64,000 bases of DNA from Metridium senile (taxonomy: Eukaryota > Cnidaria > Anthozoa > Actiniaria > Metridiidae), in the NCBI GenBank assembly GCA_949775045.1, contig OX459099.1:7537099-7601098 (forward strand), in the 5' to 3' direction. Under the pieces are notes generated by a model. The model searched no databases. It saw only the letters and a list, made by a program, of their open reading frames with translations, and was not told the DNA's origin. A program made the position numbers and the translations under genes. This document shows, one piece after another, positions 1 to 12,701 of this stretch. Position 1 is the stretch's first letter; each line of letters starts with the position of its first letter.

Positions 1-7
1 AGTGTAA

Positions 8-39
<32 letters not shown>

Positions 40-50
40 TATATATATCC
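1..50. repeat. (AT)n microsatellite
   Basis: Almost uninterrupted TA dinucleotides. Confidence 0.9.
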
Positions 51-429
51 CTGCAGATGGTTTATTAAACCGAGAACGTTAAAAAATTATGAGTTTTTTT
101 CTGAAATCTGCCTAACTATACACATATCAATTTTGAATGAATGAATGAATAGAGAAAAATCAACTATAGGTAAAATACTATGTGATGCTTTTGAAGTTAA
201 CAGTCATCCCATGCATTGAGATTGTTCTGCATGGATCCACCACAACACAGGAAATAGTATTAGCACACGACTGGAAAATATACTGATTTTTGTAAAAATA
301 TTGAGCTTCTTAATTTGTACACTTGATGGACTTCAATTCGTTGTTCATGTTAATATTTATCTATTCTGTACACCTGTTTTCACAAACGTTGTCCAAAAAG
401 AAAAAGTAGAGAAAAATATAGAAAAATAA

Positions 430-1020
430 AAAGGATCTAAATTGATAACATCGAAAAAATATATAAAGGTTTTAGATACAAAAGGAAGATTTTTAGAAAT
501 TTGTCAGAACAGATTCAAGCGTTTTCGACATGTATTTTCAAGTGCCATGTTTGAGTTCTAAAAAATACATTTTCGCAAAAATATATATATATGGAAAATA
601 TGGAAAAATAAGGGGAAAAAGGCATCTAAATTTATAATATCGAAAAAAATGCAAAAGTTGTATATACAAAATGAAGATTTTTAGAAAGTTGTCAGAAAAA
701 GAATCAAGCGTTTTAAACATATATTTTCATCTTCTGAAATGCCGTGTTTGAGCAAAAATATATCTGGAAAATATGAAAAAATATGGAAAAATAAAGAAAA
801 AAATATATCTGGAAAATATATCTGGAAATATGAAAAAATATGGAAAAATAAAGAAAAAAAAAGATTCAAGTGTTTTTTCAAAATGTATTTCATCTTTAGA
901 AATGGCGTGTTTGAGTCAGTCAAAAATACATTTTCGCCAAAAAAAATGCATGGAATATATGGAAAAATATAGAAAAAAGGTATCTAAATTTATAATATCG
1001 AAAAAACATGTATTCTTCTC
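430..1020 (+). repeat. Diverged ~185-bp tandem repeat
   Basis: Units share GGNATCTAAATTNATAA, GATTCAAG-GTTTT and GCCGTGTTTGAG blocks at roughly 431, 620 and 860, with a partial unit at 977. An inverted single copy lies at about 5410-5545. Confidence 0.7.
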
Positions 1021-1429
1021 ACGTCCTACGATCCAAGATGGCGGACTTCAAAAGAAAGTTATATCACCAGCATCCTCAGAAACCGGAACGAAAGTTAATT
1101 GAATACTATAAAACCAAACAAGTGTCATAACGGCATTGAAACTGTACAAGAAAAGTTAATTGGTTATACAAAATAATTCATAAAGGCATCCGTTGTTGTT
1201 GGAATTGTAAAATTAGATTTATTAGTAAGTCAAAATTGGATTTTTTTCCCTTATAAATCGGTGAGCTATAAAGTAAATTTTATTATCGATAATTTCGAAC
1301 TATTTCTCGGTTAAACATTTAAACATTTAACTAAAATTTTTTTCGATGATACATCACCTCGCGCGCCTCAACTGAAATACGAAAGTAACAAAATGAGAAA
1401 GTTTAATTATCATTATTATTAATTATTAT

Positions 1430-1665
1430 TACACCTACTTGCAGTAAGGTTGTCATACAAAATAGAACATTTGTCACAAAGAAAATAGAACATTTGTGAT
1501 TTAGTGCGAAAGGAACTAGTTAATTAAAAGACAAAAGAGAGAGTTCAGCTTGAGTGATCTTCTTTTGTCTTTTAATCAATTCCTATCGTACTAAATCACA
1601 AATGTTCTATTTTCTTTATAACAAATGTATATTTTTGTATGACAACCTTACTGCAAGTAGGTGTA
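1430..1665. mobile_element. Palindromic MITE
   Basis: Arms of about 100 bp; ACACCTACTTGCAGTAAGG at the left is mirrored by CCTTACTGCAAGTAGGTGT at the right, with a short central loop. Confidence 0.8.
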
Positions 1666-2248
1666 TATTTCATTTAGCCCATAGGCGCTTTACATCCAAA
1701 AAAAGAACTTGAAATAGAAGGAAAAATATAAAAGTCAATAAGTCAACTATAGGCTTTCTCAAATAAATGAGTCTAGACCTGGCGTTTGAAACTTTGAATA
1801 TCTTTGTCAGTGTAGGGTTAAAGTAATTAAAATAGGTTTTCTCGATCTGAAAGTTGCTGTTTATTTTTCCCTTTTTAACAACCACTTGTGTATTTATACA
1901 ATAACAATTATTCACCTCGGGCTCGATGGATATCGGTGACTAGTTTAAATACGCATACGCAGGTGATCATAGAAAATCTCGCGCGCTAGGCGGGTTCAAT
2001 AACTTCCGACTATCTACAGCGTTTCGCGCGTATTTAGATATATAAGAAATGAACCGTTTTTCTTCAATAAAGGCTAGCTAATTTTACTTTTTGAAATAAC
2101 CACCTTTGTATATATTATCCTCTTTAGGCTCTAAGAATATGATATCAATTAATAAAAACATTGACTTTGCCTCGGTTATTATTCGTTGATATTCACCACG
2201 CCTTCGGCAAATATTGGGAAAAGATCCGTGACTTTTCAATGTTTTGTA

Positions 2249-2546
2249 TATACCTATTTCAAAAATTGTTGTCGCAGCCAAAGCTACAGTCAACACTCTG
2301 AAGCCTGCAAAGGATGACGGCATTTCTTCTCTTGTTATCGAATTATTCATAGCATATTTTGGATGGACGTGTTTGTGTTATATATATGATCATAACAATT
2401 TGTTGTTGTGGTAGATATAAATACAAATATTTCTTTTAAAAACGTGTAATAAATCACAAATTAAGTCCATGTAACCGACATCCTTTGCAGGCTTTAGAGT
2501 GTGGACTGTAGCTTCGGCTGCGACAACAATTTTTGAAATAGGTGTA
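2249..2546. mobile_element. TACACCT-family MITE, copy 1
   Basis: Inverted arms ACCTATTTCAAAAATTGTTG / AAATAGGTGTA enclose AGTC(C)ACACTCTGAAGCCTG and its mirror. Same family as 8146, 12702 and 33228. Confidence 0.85.
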
Positions 2547-4105
2547 TATTTAATGCAGGTATCTTTAACTCTAGAAATTCATGATCCGTGCAGACCTACT
2601 TGGCGTCGATATATTGGAAGTCAGCGCTTTTTTTATCATTCAGATCGGTACCAGTACCTACGCACACTAGAAAGTTTCGGCACTTTTGAATCATCACTCA
2701 GTAACAAAGATGGCGCCTTAAAGTTATGATGATATGAATTGACGGTAATTGTTGAGACAAATTGACTTCATGCACGTCTTCGGGAAAAACATATTTGAAT
2801 AGCTGGTTATTTCTTTGATCGGCCGGTATGTTTTTTTTTATTTTTGCTTTCTTTATTACTGCGAAAGTTGCAATGACAATGACAATGACAAAGGTTTCTT
2901 CAGTACCTTAGATAGAAGATAAGGTACAGGCTACCTATAATAACCATTGCTGGCTAACCAAGATAGATAGCTTACAGAAGCAATTTTGTATTATGGTCAA
3001 TAGGTTTTTAGTTTGAACATTATATTATAAGATAGAAAAAATGTTAAGATTGCCTATAAAATCCATAAAAAAACCGCAATAACTAGCGTGGTGTTTTATT
3101 TTTGCTAATATCATACATGTTCAAATGCGTGAGCTTTATTGATTTTAATACTATTCGCCAAAGCCAAGTTTCAGTTTTAAATAAAAATAAAAATAAACGA
3201 ATCCTATCATTCTTTGATCATATTCCAACGTCCAATTTTTCTTTAATATCGTTTGTGAGAAGCCAAAAACAGACAAAACAGGTAGATTGCTTTTAGAAAA
3301 TATCCGGAATAATAATTTCAAATACGTCTGTTTGTATCAGGAAACACTTGAACATGAAGATTTAGTATTATGTATAAATATTGTTAATAAATAAATAAAT
3401 AAATATTTATAGTTAAAACAGGATTACAACAATCTGAATAGAGCCAAGTTGCATGTGTGCAAAATATTTATTTATTTATTTATTTAATAATATTTAGACA
3501 TGTTAGTCCACTTCAGCATGGCTGATTTAAATGGAGACCTGTAGAAATATATTGAACGTATAGAGTGACTGTGAGTGAGTCTCCCCCCGATTAGTAGGGC
3601 GCACTGTGTCCAGCTAGAAGATTTTAAGATTTAAAAAAAAAGTTATTATGATTATCATTGTTATTAAAACAAATGCTACATTACATGTGTAATTGAGAAA
3701 TTAACAAAAGAAACCGTAGAGGAGTTTGTACATGTATTTTTCTAACTAGTACAGATTCGAGCCACACATTATTGGTCGAGCCACACATTCTTGGAGCCTG
3801 GCTCTGTTGCCGTGGTCTCCCACAAATGTGGAAAGCCTTATAAATAAAATAAAATAAATAAATTCGCCTTGATACTTGAATTTTCGTTTTTCGGCCAGAT
3901 TTACTTTTATCTTGAAAATTTTAGTACTAAAGATATAAAAGAACTATCTTTGGAGTTTCATAAGCACTATACATTTTATTCAATATTAGCGCCCGATATA
4001 TCTTTATGAGATATATACAATGGCTCGTCTTCGCGTACTCGCCATTGTATATCCCATAAAGACTGGTCGCTTATATTATATATAGTCATTAAATGTTTCT
4101 GTTTG
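2547..4105. other. AT-rich intergenic DNA with LINE-like tails
   Basis: No convincing gene. A fold-back of (AAAT)n and (TTTA)n lies at 3385-3490. TTATAAATAAAATAAAATAA near 3838 resembles LINE 3' tails. Confidence 0.4.
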
Positions 4106-4108
4106 AGT

Positions 4109-4265
4109 CATACTGTTCAAGTATAGTTTAATAAACGAGCAGGAGTGTTTTATGTATAGTTTAATAAACGAGCAGGAGTGTTTTATCAGGTTTAAAATCC
4201 CGAGGGCGAATCCCAATGGATTTTAAACCTGATAAAACACGTTCTGCGAGTTTATTGAACGGCTT
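4109..4265. repeat. Inverted and direct repeat around a TTTATCAGGTTTAAAATCC motif
   Basis: AGTTTAATAAACGAGCAGG is directly repeated at about 4124 and 4158, then mirrored on the other side of a short loop (GGATTTTAAACCTGATAAA). Confidence 0.75.
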
Positions 4266-4429
4266 AAAAAACACATTAGTAATTCATGACCATTTTGTCC
4301 AATATCGATGAAACAAAAGAAAACGGAAGGTTGTTTGCATTTGGGAATTGATCTACACTAATAATAGAGGAATGCTAACCAACTTGAATGCTAATGAACT
4401 TGATGACATTTCGTTGCAAACTTTTCATC

Positions 4430-4525
4430 GATTGCCTCAGTGGCATAATGGCTTAAAGCTCGGATACAACCAAGCAGAACATCTCGGTTCGAATCCTGGC
4501 ATTGGCACTCATGATGATCAAAGAC
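4430..4525 (+). mobile_element. tRNA-derived SINE head
   Basis: Contains an A-box-like TGGCATAATGGCTTAAAGC and a B-box GGTTCGAATCC at tRNA spacing, but no clean acceptor stem or anticodon arm. Read as a SINE rather than a working tRNA gene. Confidence 0.6.
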
Positions 4526-4627
4526 TTCTTTTCGCCAAAAATCTAAAAGTAAATTATTTCTAAGTCTGATCTTCACTCGTCAGTAGAGATGGGGGGATGG
4601 AGGGAAGGGTAATATCTGAATTATGGA

Positions 4628-4675
4628 CATGAAGCATTATATAATGACACATGTGCCATTATATAATGCTTCATG
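4628..4675. repeat. Loop-less 24-bp perfect-type hairpin
   Basis: CATGAAGCATTATATAATG is mirrored with one mismatch directly around the centre CACATGTG. Confidence 0.85.
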
Positions 4676-5040
4676 TTCATTTGCATTCCACTGTTCTTCT
4701 ATTGTACATCATCATTCCCCTGGGCCGCATTCAAATCCCTCCGCGTCTCAGCCGTAGATTATGCGATATACAATGCTTTCCTCGTGACCAGAGAGGAGCA
4801 TCGGATTGGACAAAATGGTCATGAATTATTAATGAGTTTTTTAACAGGATTTAAAACATTCGCCACGGTTACAATTTGTTTTGTCAATTTCTCATGAATT
4901 ATGAGTTCTTGAAATTAGTTATTATAATCATCATCGTCATCATTTTCCATTCATTTAAATATTAACTCTTATTAAATTTTTTATTTTTAGTGAATCAGTT
5001 TCATACGTTTCTCACATACAACCACCGTTTTCTAAAATAA

Positions 5041-5041
5041 T

Positions 5042-5111
<70 letters not shown>

Positions 5112-5161
5112 TAATAATAATAATGATAATAATAATAATGATAATAATGATGATGATGATA

Positions 5162-5196
<35 letters not shown>

Positions 5197-5216
5197 AATA
5201 ATAATAATAATAATTT
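5041..5216. repeat. (AAT)n / (GAT)n microsatellite
   Basis: AAT repeats grade into GAT repeats; predicted poly-Met/poly-Ser frames here are artefacts. Confidence 0.95.
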
Positions 5217-5932
5217 ATTCACTTATGCAGCGCAAAAATAAATGGGTGAATTTTCAAATGAGTTATAAAAGAAAGACTAAAATAAAGACTATAATATTCC
5301 CTAAAAATAGTACGGAAATGCTCTTGTAAAACTTGAAGTTGTCAAAATATATCTCGCTCCCTTCACCATAAATCAAAGGGCTTCACGAACAATGGGCTGT
5401 ATTATATTTGTTTAGTGTGGACGTGAGAAGAATACATATTTTTTCAATATTATAAATTTAGATGCCTTTTTACCCCGTATTTTAACAAAATTTCCATATA
5501 TTTATTTGCGAAAATGTATTTTTTTACCTACTCAAACACGGCATTTATAGTTTAGTTTAATGCCCGACATTGTTATATATGCTAAATTCATCGTATTTTG
5601 TCTTCTATACTAAGACTTCCTGCATGGAACTGGAGAATTACCAATTAATTAGGTTGAACTACATTTATCTCCCGCAATCAGAGGCTGGAACCCTCAAGCT
5701 TTTTGGGAAAGCTTCAGGGCTGAGTTTGACGATAGGATATACATGATAGGATATATATCTGCACGATGGCATCATTTTACTACCAGAAAGCTTTACCCAT
5801 TTTCTTTCTTCTTGAAATTTTAATTTATTCTCTCTTGAGAATACTAGAACAATCGACAGTAATTATTTTACAAAAGAAAGTAGGCAAAGCATTCTGGTAC
5901 TGGTAGTATATGACGCTATAATGCAAATGGGG

Positions 5933-6357
5933 TATTGAGACCACAGGCAGCCCAACTATTCTATCTGAGGATTTTTTATAATGACTTTTAATTTTTTTTT
6001 TTTTTTTACCGCGCGCCGAGCGAGTTCCTGTGGTGTATTGGTTTGAATGCGCGCGGATGGGATTCCTGTGGCTTTTTGCAAGCAATTTTTCCGTCGCGCG
6101 CAATCGCACGCACGACAAAAAATAGATGAAAGTAGTATCTTGATACTAAATACTACCCTCTTCGACACCGCATGATTTTGACGAAAAGCCACAGGAATCC
6201 CATCCGCGCGCATTCAAACAATTACACCACAGGAACCCCACCCGCGCGCTCAATGATTAAAGACTGGTTTAGCTTATCGCTCAGCGGTAAAAAAATAACT
6301 TTATTGTCATTAAAAAAATCCTCAGATAGAGTAGTTGTGCTGCCTGTATTGAGACTC
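5933..6357. mobile_element. Long palindromic MITE
   Basis: TATCTGAGGATTTTTTATAA and CAGGAATCCCATCCGCGCG blocks occur in both arms in inverted order. Total about 425 bp. Confidence 0.8.
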
Positions 6358-6364
6358 CTGAAAC

Positions 6365-6597
6365 TAGAGGAAATGCAGTTAAACCATGAAATGCAATCTA
6401 AGATTTCAAAGTACTAACAAATAGTGACTATTTTGTCACTATCGCTCAACCAGAACATCTTGAGACAAAAGAGTAATATACAAGAAACCTCATTATCCTT
6501 TGTTTTATTATTTATTCTGGGTAAATAGTAGCAACAATTAGTGACTATTTGTTAGAATTTATTTGATGTTATTTCATGGTTTAACTGCATTTGCTCT
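6365..6597. mobile_element. MITE with TAGTGACTA internal motif, copy 1
   Basis: Termini GGAAATGCAGTTAAACCATG / CATGGTTTAACTGCATTTGC; internal AATAGTGACTATTTT and its mirror. Related to 10401-10690. Confidence 0.8.
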
Positions 6598-6634
6598 TTC
6601 AAGTTAACTAACATCTATCTGACAGCCTCAGATG

Positions 6635-6900
6635 TGATGATGAGCCCCCCTCTTTTGAGCCCCTCCCAGGGTTTTTAGGGATCAAGGGAGGACGGGCATT
6701 TATTTTTAGGGAACAAGGCGGATACCACCAAATTATTTTCAGGGAACAAGCTAGGAGCAAAATATGATAAAACAATTTATGGGATCATGGGAACATAAGG
6801 TAAAACATTTTAGGGAGACAGTTATTTTACTTATGGGGAACAAGGGAGAAAATGCAAAAAGATCAAAGGATCACGGGAGATGCACCCACTCTGGGAGGGG
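6635..6900. repeat. AGGGAACAAGG-rich dispersed repeat
   Basis: Repeated AGGGAACAAG and GAGCCCCTCCCAGG strings; a shorter relative lies at 14797-14870. Confidence 0.6.
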
Positions 6901-7292
6901 CTCACTTTCTAAAAAGCTGAAATGTACCGTAAATTATTTTTGTTCTTTGCTCTCATGCAAAGAATGAATAAAGTTGAATTAAAAAGCCCACTTCAGCTAT
7001 TTTAAAATCAGTCGAATATCAATATACCTAAATTTAACAGTAGTGACAATGATCTTACATGTTTGATTGATTGCCAGTGAAAACTATATCCCTTTTAAAT
7101 GTCAATAAATTATCGAATGAAAGTAAAATATAGGTGATTAATTATAAACGTCTGTTTATACAATTTACAGCGTATTGCAAGAAGTTTGGCACATAAAAAT
7201 GAATTCTAATTTTAAACTTGCATTTAAATGCTTTTTTACACCGATGAAGGGCTAAGGCTCGAAACGTCAGTAAAGTGAAGTCAACATTTTTT

Positions 7293-7466
7293 ACGGTGTT
7301 ACAAATTTCATTATAAAACCTATCGTTTATATCAAACACCGACGCAGCCTATACTAGTTTACTCGCTAGTTCTATTTCTTTTTTTAACGGTGTTACAAAT
7401 TTCATCATATTACCTATCGTTTATATCAAACACCGACGCAGCCTATACTAGTTTACTCGATAGTTT
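7293..7466. repeat. 94-bp tandem duplication
   Basis: ACGGTGTTACAAATTTCATYAT through TAGTTTACTCG appears twice. The GATGAAGGGCTAAGGCTCG and AAACGTCAG string precedes copy 1. Related DNA in reverse orientation is at 30255-30390 and 18108-18230. Confidence 0.75.
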
Positions 7467-7469
7467 CCA

Positions 7470-8142
7470 TTTAGATTTAAGAAAAAACATCTATTTAAGT
7501 ATGTCTCAGTGTGTTCTCATTTTTTAAATGAATTCCAATTTTAAATATCCATTTTAAAGCCCTAGTATAACATTTATAAGAAGAATATTTATTTAAGTAA
7601 GTCTGAATGTGTTTTTAAGACAAGTTTTTATCTGAGTGTTAACTTTGATAAACGCTTAGAAATTACGACGTTTCGACATGTCATTATCAAGTGATATTTG
7701 AATTTATGTAAATACAGTAAAAACCCGTGAGTATAAAGAACCTACATATACAAGTTAACACAATTTTAGGCTATTTAGGTTCTTATATAGGTTCTTATTT
7801 CTGTGGAAAAAAAACAAACAAATAAAATCCAGCTACAAAACAAAATGGTAATTTTTCAATCTTCCCCACCTCTCCCCAAAAATATTAATCTCTTGCACTA
7901 TTTTTTTATCACATCGATAAATTTGCACTTTTATTTGAATGCACAGCAGTGGCAAATTTCCCCATCAGGATTCTTGATCACTAATATCATTTTAGAAAAT
8001 AACAACCTGATTTTCATTTTCTAGGCTAAATACTGTTCTTGTTCATAGGGGGTCTAAATGGCAAATTTTAGGCTAACAGGTTCTTAATTTTCAGGTTCTT
8101 ACTCGCGGGTTTTTACTGTTTATATGTATATATATCTACTGT
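7470..8142. other. AT-rich intergenic DNA
   Basis: Short frames only. A TTACGACGTTTCGACATGTC string at about 7662 resembles dispersed repeat ends seen elsewhere in the window. Confidence 0.4.
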
Positions 8143-8145
8143 TAT

Positions 8146-8445
8146 ATACACCTAGTTCAATAATCGTTGTCGCAGCCGAAGCTACAGTCCACACTCTGAA
8201 GCTTGCAAAGGATGTCGGTAATATGAACAAATTTCTGATTTATTACACAATTTTTGTTAAAGAAAATTTTGTTTTACAATATACCACTGCCACAGCTTGG
8301 TTATGGTCATATAACACAAACACGTACAACCAAAATATGTTATGAATGAATCGATAACAAGAGAAGAAATAATCAGTCGACGGTCCACACTATGAAGCGT
8401 GCAAAGGATGACGGTGTGACAACGATTATTGAAATAGGTGTATAC
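8146..8445. mobile_element. TACACCT-family MITE, copy 2
   Basis: Starts TACACCTAGTTCAATAATCG and ends GATTATTGAAATAGGTGTA, flanked by TATA. Lies immediately upstream of the putative exon at 8519. Confidence 0.85.
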
Positions 8446-8518
8446 ACTAAAACCTCACTAGACATAGGAACATGTCGAAACGTCGTAAATTTCATATCAA
8501 TTTTTGTTCTACTTTCAG

Positions 8519-8791
8519 AGTCAAAGTAGCGACACCCATTACAGAAACAACTCTTTCTCTTCCAATGACTCAAGTAGTGGGTCGACTCCCTTACAAACAC
8601 CGAGACAACAACGGCCAAGGAGCGCACCCAATAACCAATCGATTGAAATCACACAGGGAACCCACACCACGTTAAACGAGGCTCACCCACCCCAACCAGA
8701 AATACGACGAATGGCTGTATGCGAAGCGAACGTTAACGACGATGCTGAAAGCGCAAGACGAAAAATGCGAGTTTACCAAAAACGATTTTAA
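8519..8791 (+). CDS. Putative terminal exon of an unrecognised plus-strand gene
   Basis: A good acceptor (TTTTTGTTCTACTTTCAG) precedes an open frame of 90 residues ending in TAA. The protein is Ser/Thr/Pro-rich (NNSFSSNDSSSGSTPLQTPR, RPRSAPNNQ) with a charged end (DAESARRKMRVYQKRF). GC content is higher than in surrounding DNA, as for coding sequence. I do not recognise a family. Upstream exons were not found; a MITE occupies 8146-8445 just before it. It could also be a retained gene fragment. Confidence 0.45.
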   Translation, partial: SQSSDTHYRNNSFSSNDSSSGSTPLQTPRQQRPRSAPNNQSIEITQGTHTTLNEAHPPQPEIRRMAVCEANVNDDAESARRKMRVYQKRF

Positions 8792-9337
8792 AAATACTTT
8801 ATGTAAACATGGTAAATTTGCTTAGCATAGTTGCTATAGAAACAAGACAATTATATCGATAAGCATGGAGGATGGAATGTTCCAGCAAGGGAAAACACTC
8901 TTCAGTTCGATCTTCTTTGAATGAACAAAAATCGTCACGAATGAGTTAAGGTTCACTGGTGAGCACTCCTCACCCCTCCCTCAAATAGTTGACTTTTGTC
9001 GTGTCCTCGAATCGCCGGTACTTGATGTCGATTATGAGGGGGGAGGGGTGGATTTGTGAACACCTGATTAATCACAGCCAAAATTGATTTCACACACATG
9101 ATCATTTTCATCACTAATCGGATCCAAGTTGAATATATGACATTGGACTGATCTGGAGCACAAATTATGAAAACAGCAGTAGCATGCAAAACTTAATGCA
9201 ACCATTTTAAAATGGCTGTACGGAAACACATGGCACTGACATTCGATTTCCTAATTTGAGTCTGATTTATTAAGCGGGGGCCAATTCATAATAATATGAC
9301 ATACGACTCTCTTAGGCTCGATGTCCCGAAAAGCCTG

Positions 9338-9672
9338 CTGGTTCACTCTAGCGACATAAGCATAAGCAACACAGCCGCACTTGTTTTTTCTCACACCTAT
9401 ACGAGAAATGCTTCTCTTGGTCTGCGTATCCCGGGCAAACGTTTTCAACATTTGCTTCAACATCTGTTCGATTTTGTTGAATGATTGACAATGTTTAAAC
9501 GCTTTTAAACTCTTTCAACATCAATTCAACATCGATTCAACACGTTTCAACAGTGTTGAAAGAGTTTAAAAACGTTTAAACATTGCCATTCAACAAAACT
9601 GAACGGATGTTAATGGAAGCACGCAAATGTTGAAGCCGTTTGCTCGCGCCTTTATGTCGCTAGTGTGAACCA
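9338..9672. mobile_element. MITE with CTGGTTCAC termini
   Basis: CTGGTTCACTCTAGCGACAT and ATGTCGCTAGTGTGAACCAG form the ends. An inner palindrome of TTCAACA/TGTTGAA blocks spans 9475-9600. Confidence 0.8.
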
Positions 9673-10400
9673 GAATTAAGCGGAATGTCTACACGGTTTC
9701 ACACATATTCAAGAGGAATTGAAACTCTCGCCTTTGCATTAATTAGTGTTCATGCGATACATAATGATAATACTATCGAGGCCGAGGACGAGAACCGTGA
9801 AAAGGTCTATTACCCACAAGTAATTGCGAATGTTAATTTTAATTAATTATTTGCTATCTTTTTTCTCGTGATTCGGGAAATGGGGATTTTGTTCTTCGTG
9901 ATTCGTGATTGTGCGATTTTATTTTTCGTGATTCGTGCGACGTACCCCCCCCCTGGACAATGAGAATCGGGTTTGGGTAAATTTGACATCAAAGATTCTT
10001 GATTCCTAAACCTGGGTGATTTTCGTGTTTTATGTACTTTACTACTGAGATTTTGCATGTGGGACTGTCTGAAGCATGGGGCGAGATAACGACGTTAACG
10101 CAGGCGTTATAGTCCATACAGGAGAACGCCCCACATATTATTATCAAATCGTTGATGCTTTATGAATAAAATTAATGATATGACAGTTGTATGTCTGGTG
10201 TGGTTCAAAATACTTATTGAAAAATATAGCCGGCAGTGACTATATACAAAACAACATAGATTTAGAATTTGCGCTTTAAATTTTACAGCCAATCAGAATG
10301 CTGATCAATGTCATGTATTTATTTTTATTGGGATGAAAAGACGACCCAGTTCAAGTAAAAACCTTTTATTATACAATTGATAGAAATCCCATACCGGGCT
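9673..10400. other. Intergenic DNA with TTCGTGATTCGTGA direct repeats
   Basis: Several CGTGATTCG strings occur at 9866-9940; otherwise no gene is seen. Confidence 0.4.
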
Positions 10401-10690
10401 AGAGTGCTTACACTATGTCCATGAAATATAATCTAAATAGTTCCTACATATTAGTTTTTATTTAGTGACCATTAGTCACTATCACTCAAGTGGAACAGCT
10501 TGAGTAACAATAGACCACAATACACAAGGGAAATCAAATACTCAAAACCATAAAAAGTTAATACTTTATTCATTGTGTATTGTTACTAAAGCTGTTCCAG
10601 TTGAGTGGTAGTGACTAATAGTCACTATATAAAAACTATTAGTTAGTAACTATTTAGATTTTATTTCATGGACATAGTGTAAGCACTCTA
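10401..10690. mobile_element. MITE with TAGTGACTA internal motif, copy 2
   Basis: Ends AGAGTGCTTACACTATGTCC / GGACATAGTGTAAGCACTCT; interior carries TAGTCACTAT, and AACAGCTTGAGT with its mirror. Confidence 0.85.
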
Positions 10691-10794
10691 CTAATGTTAA
10701 TACAAATTATTACATCAAATATTCGTTAATCATTTTAGGTAATCCTCTGTGCAAATTTTCTAATAAATATGTCTGACCTTTTAGTTTCTTTAGA

Positions 10795-11075
10795 AACTCC
10801 AGTCAATGCTATTAACCAATCAAAATATAGATTTTATAATGCGAGTTTACAAAATAGCGGGAATACGAAGTTAAACTTAATGCGCGCGTGCGAAAGCAAT
10901 TATATTGACACACGACTGTGGTGTATTTGTCAAGGTCAATCAATGCTATGAACCAATGTAAATAGAGATTATATAATGTAAGTTTACAAAATGGCGGGAA
11001 AACTAACTTAATGCGCGCGTGTGGTCCAAGAAATGACGAAAGCAATTTGCGCACGCCTGTGGTATCTTTGTAAAG
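10795..11075. repeat. ~145-bp imperfect tandem duplication
   Basis: Both halves hold CAATGCTAT-AACCAAT, TTTACAAAATRGCGGGAA and TTAATGCGCGCGTG. Confidence 0.65.
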
Positions 11076-11863
11076 TACACTCAGGCAAAACTACTAACAC
11101 ATGTAAATGAACGCTTTGAATACAAGGACATGAAATTTGAAATGATTACAGAGTTTGCGAAAGACCGAATGCATAGTTGTATGGGCTTATATGTGAAATT
11201 CAAGCATTGGCATTTTCTGTGAATCAACAAAGGTAACAAACATTGCTGGACAAAACTAAAGGAAAAAATACGTTCAGGGCAGATTTTCCTGTCTCAATTC
11301 GACACCATAATAATTATGAAATATTAATTCAACAAAGTGGAGACTCATCAATTCGCATTTCCTAAGACTTCGCTTTACAGCACGAAGTGTAAAAGTGCGA
11401 TCACTTTCATTGTATTCGAGTAATTTTATGCACACATTTTCGGAAAATCCCCTGCTAAATCTCCTTCGAAACCGTTTCAGTTTAGTGCTAAGCTCTAGCC
11501 CCCGCCCCTTTCAACAAGGAGTAACATAGGAATCCCGATACCTCAAACGGCATCAATTGTAAACTACCGAAGAGTCAGATATAATATGTGGCCATGCAAT
11601 AACAAATTAATCAAGAAAAAAGAAGAGACATTTGATGACTGGTCTACCACAGGTAGCCCAGTAATTAATATATGCACGAATTAGTGAAACGGATTAATAT
11701 GCACGAATTAGTGAAACGGATTCAAATGTATTTACACAGCTGTAGACCGTTTGCATCATACACTACTAGTACCTTGAATGCTTTCTCGACTTTCTGAGTT
11801 TTTGAGATAATAAAAGCCAATTGTTATACTATTATCTAGAGGAAATCAAAATAACCAATGACA

Positions 11864-12124
11864 TACACCTATTTCAATTAACGTTGTCCATCTGGAATGG
11901 TTGATCTGAGACCGATTGGAATTGTGGGAGCTCGTTAAACTGCAAATGCACTATTATAATCACGCTTGAATATTAATGTTTACTTCTGAAATACTGTTAT
12001 CCATAATTCAGCACCATTCAAGTGTGATTAAAGCAATTTATTTGGAATTTAATGAGCTCCCACAATTCCTATCGGTCTCAGATCAACCATTCCAGATGGA
12101 CAACGTTAATTGAAATAGGTGTAT
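11864..12124. mobile_element. MITE with TACACCT ends but unrelated core
   Basis: Outer TACACCTATTTCAATTAACG matches the TACACCT family, while the core (GGTTGATCTGAGACCGAT, then its mirror) is different. Confidence 0.8.
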
Positions 12125-12257
12125 CTAAATAAGAAAGAACATTCTGGTACTATTAACAGCTCTACAACTAGATTGACAACTGCTTAGAAGTACTAAACCG
12201 ATTGGGCTGATGTACATTACTAGGACTGGACTCTAATGCATTTAAAAAACACATACA

Positions 12258-12472
12258 TCGAATCGAAATATGGCAAACATTTCAAATATTTGTCAATGTG
12301 GATTAATGTACCTAATGGAACTATGTAGTTCTAGCCCTACTAGCCTCTCGTGCATGTACATATGTTGAATCGAAATATGGCAAACATTTCAAATATTTGT
12401 CAATGTGGATTAATGTACCTAATAGAATTATGTAGCTCTAGCCCTACTAGCCTCTCGTGCATGTAAAAACAC
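12258..12472. repeat. 107-bp tandem duplication
   Basis: AATCGAAATATGGCAAACAT through CTCTCGTGCATGTA is present twice, nearly identical. Confidence 0.85.
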
Positions 12473-12701
12473 ACATCTAATAGAAATATGACAAATACGA
12501 TTGAACATCTATTACTCTGACCTGACTAGCCTTTCACATGAACTTAGTAAATTGAAAACAAAAAAAATTTGATTCAGTTTGTCTTCATACTTCAATTATT
12601 CTAAGCTTTGATTCTGTTTGAGCTAGCGAAACTAAAACAACATTGATTCAAATTGACCGCCATATTTGATTCTGGGCAAATGTGGACAGTCAGTCCAGAT
12701 A

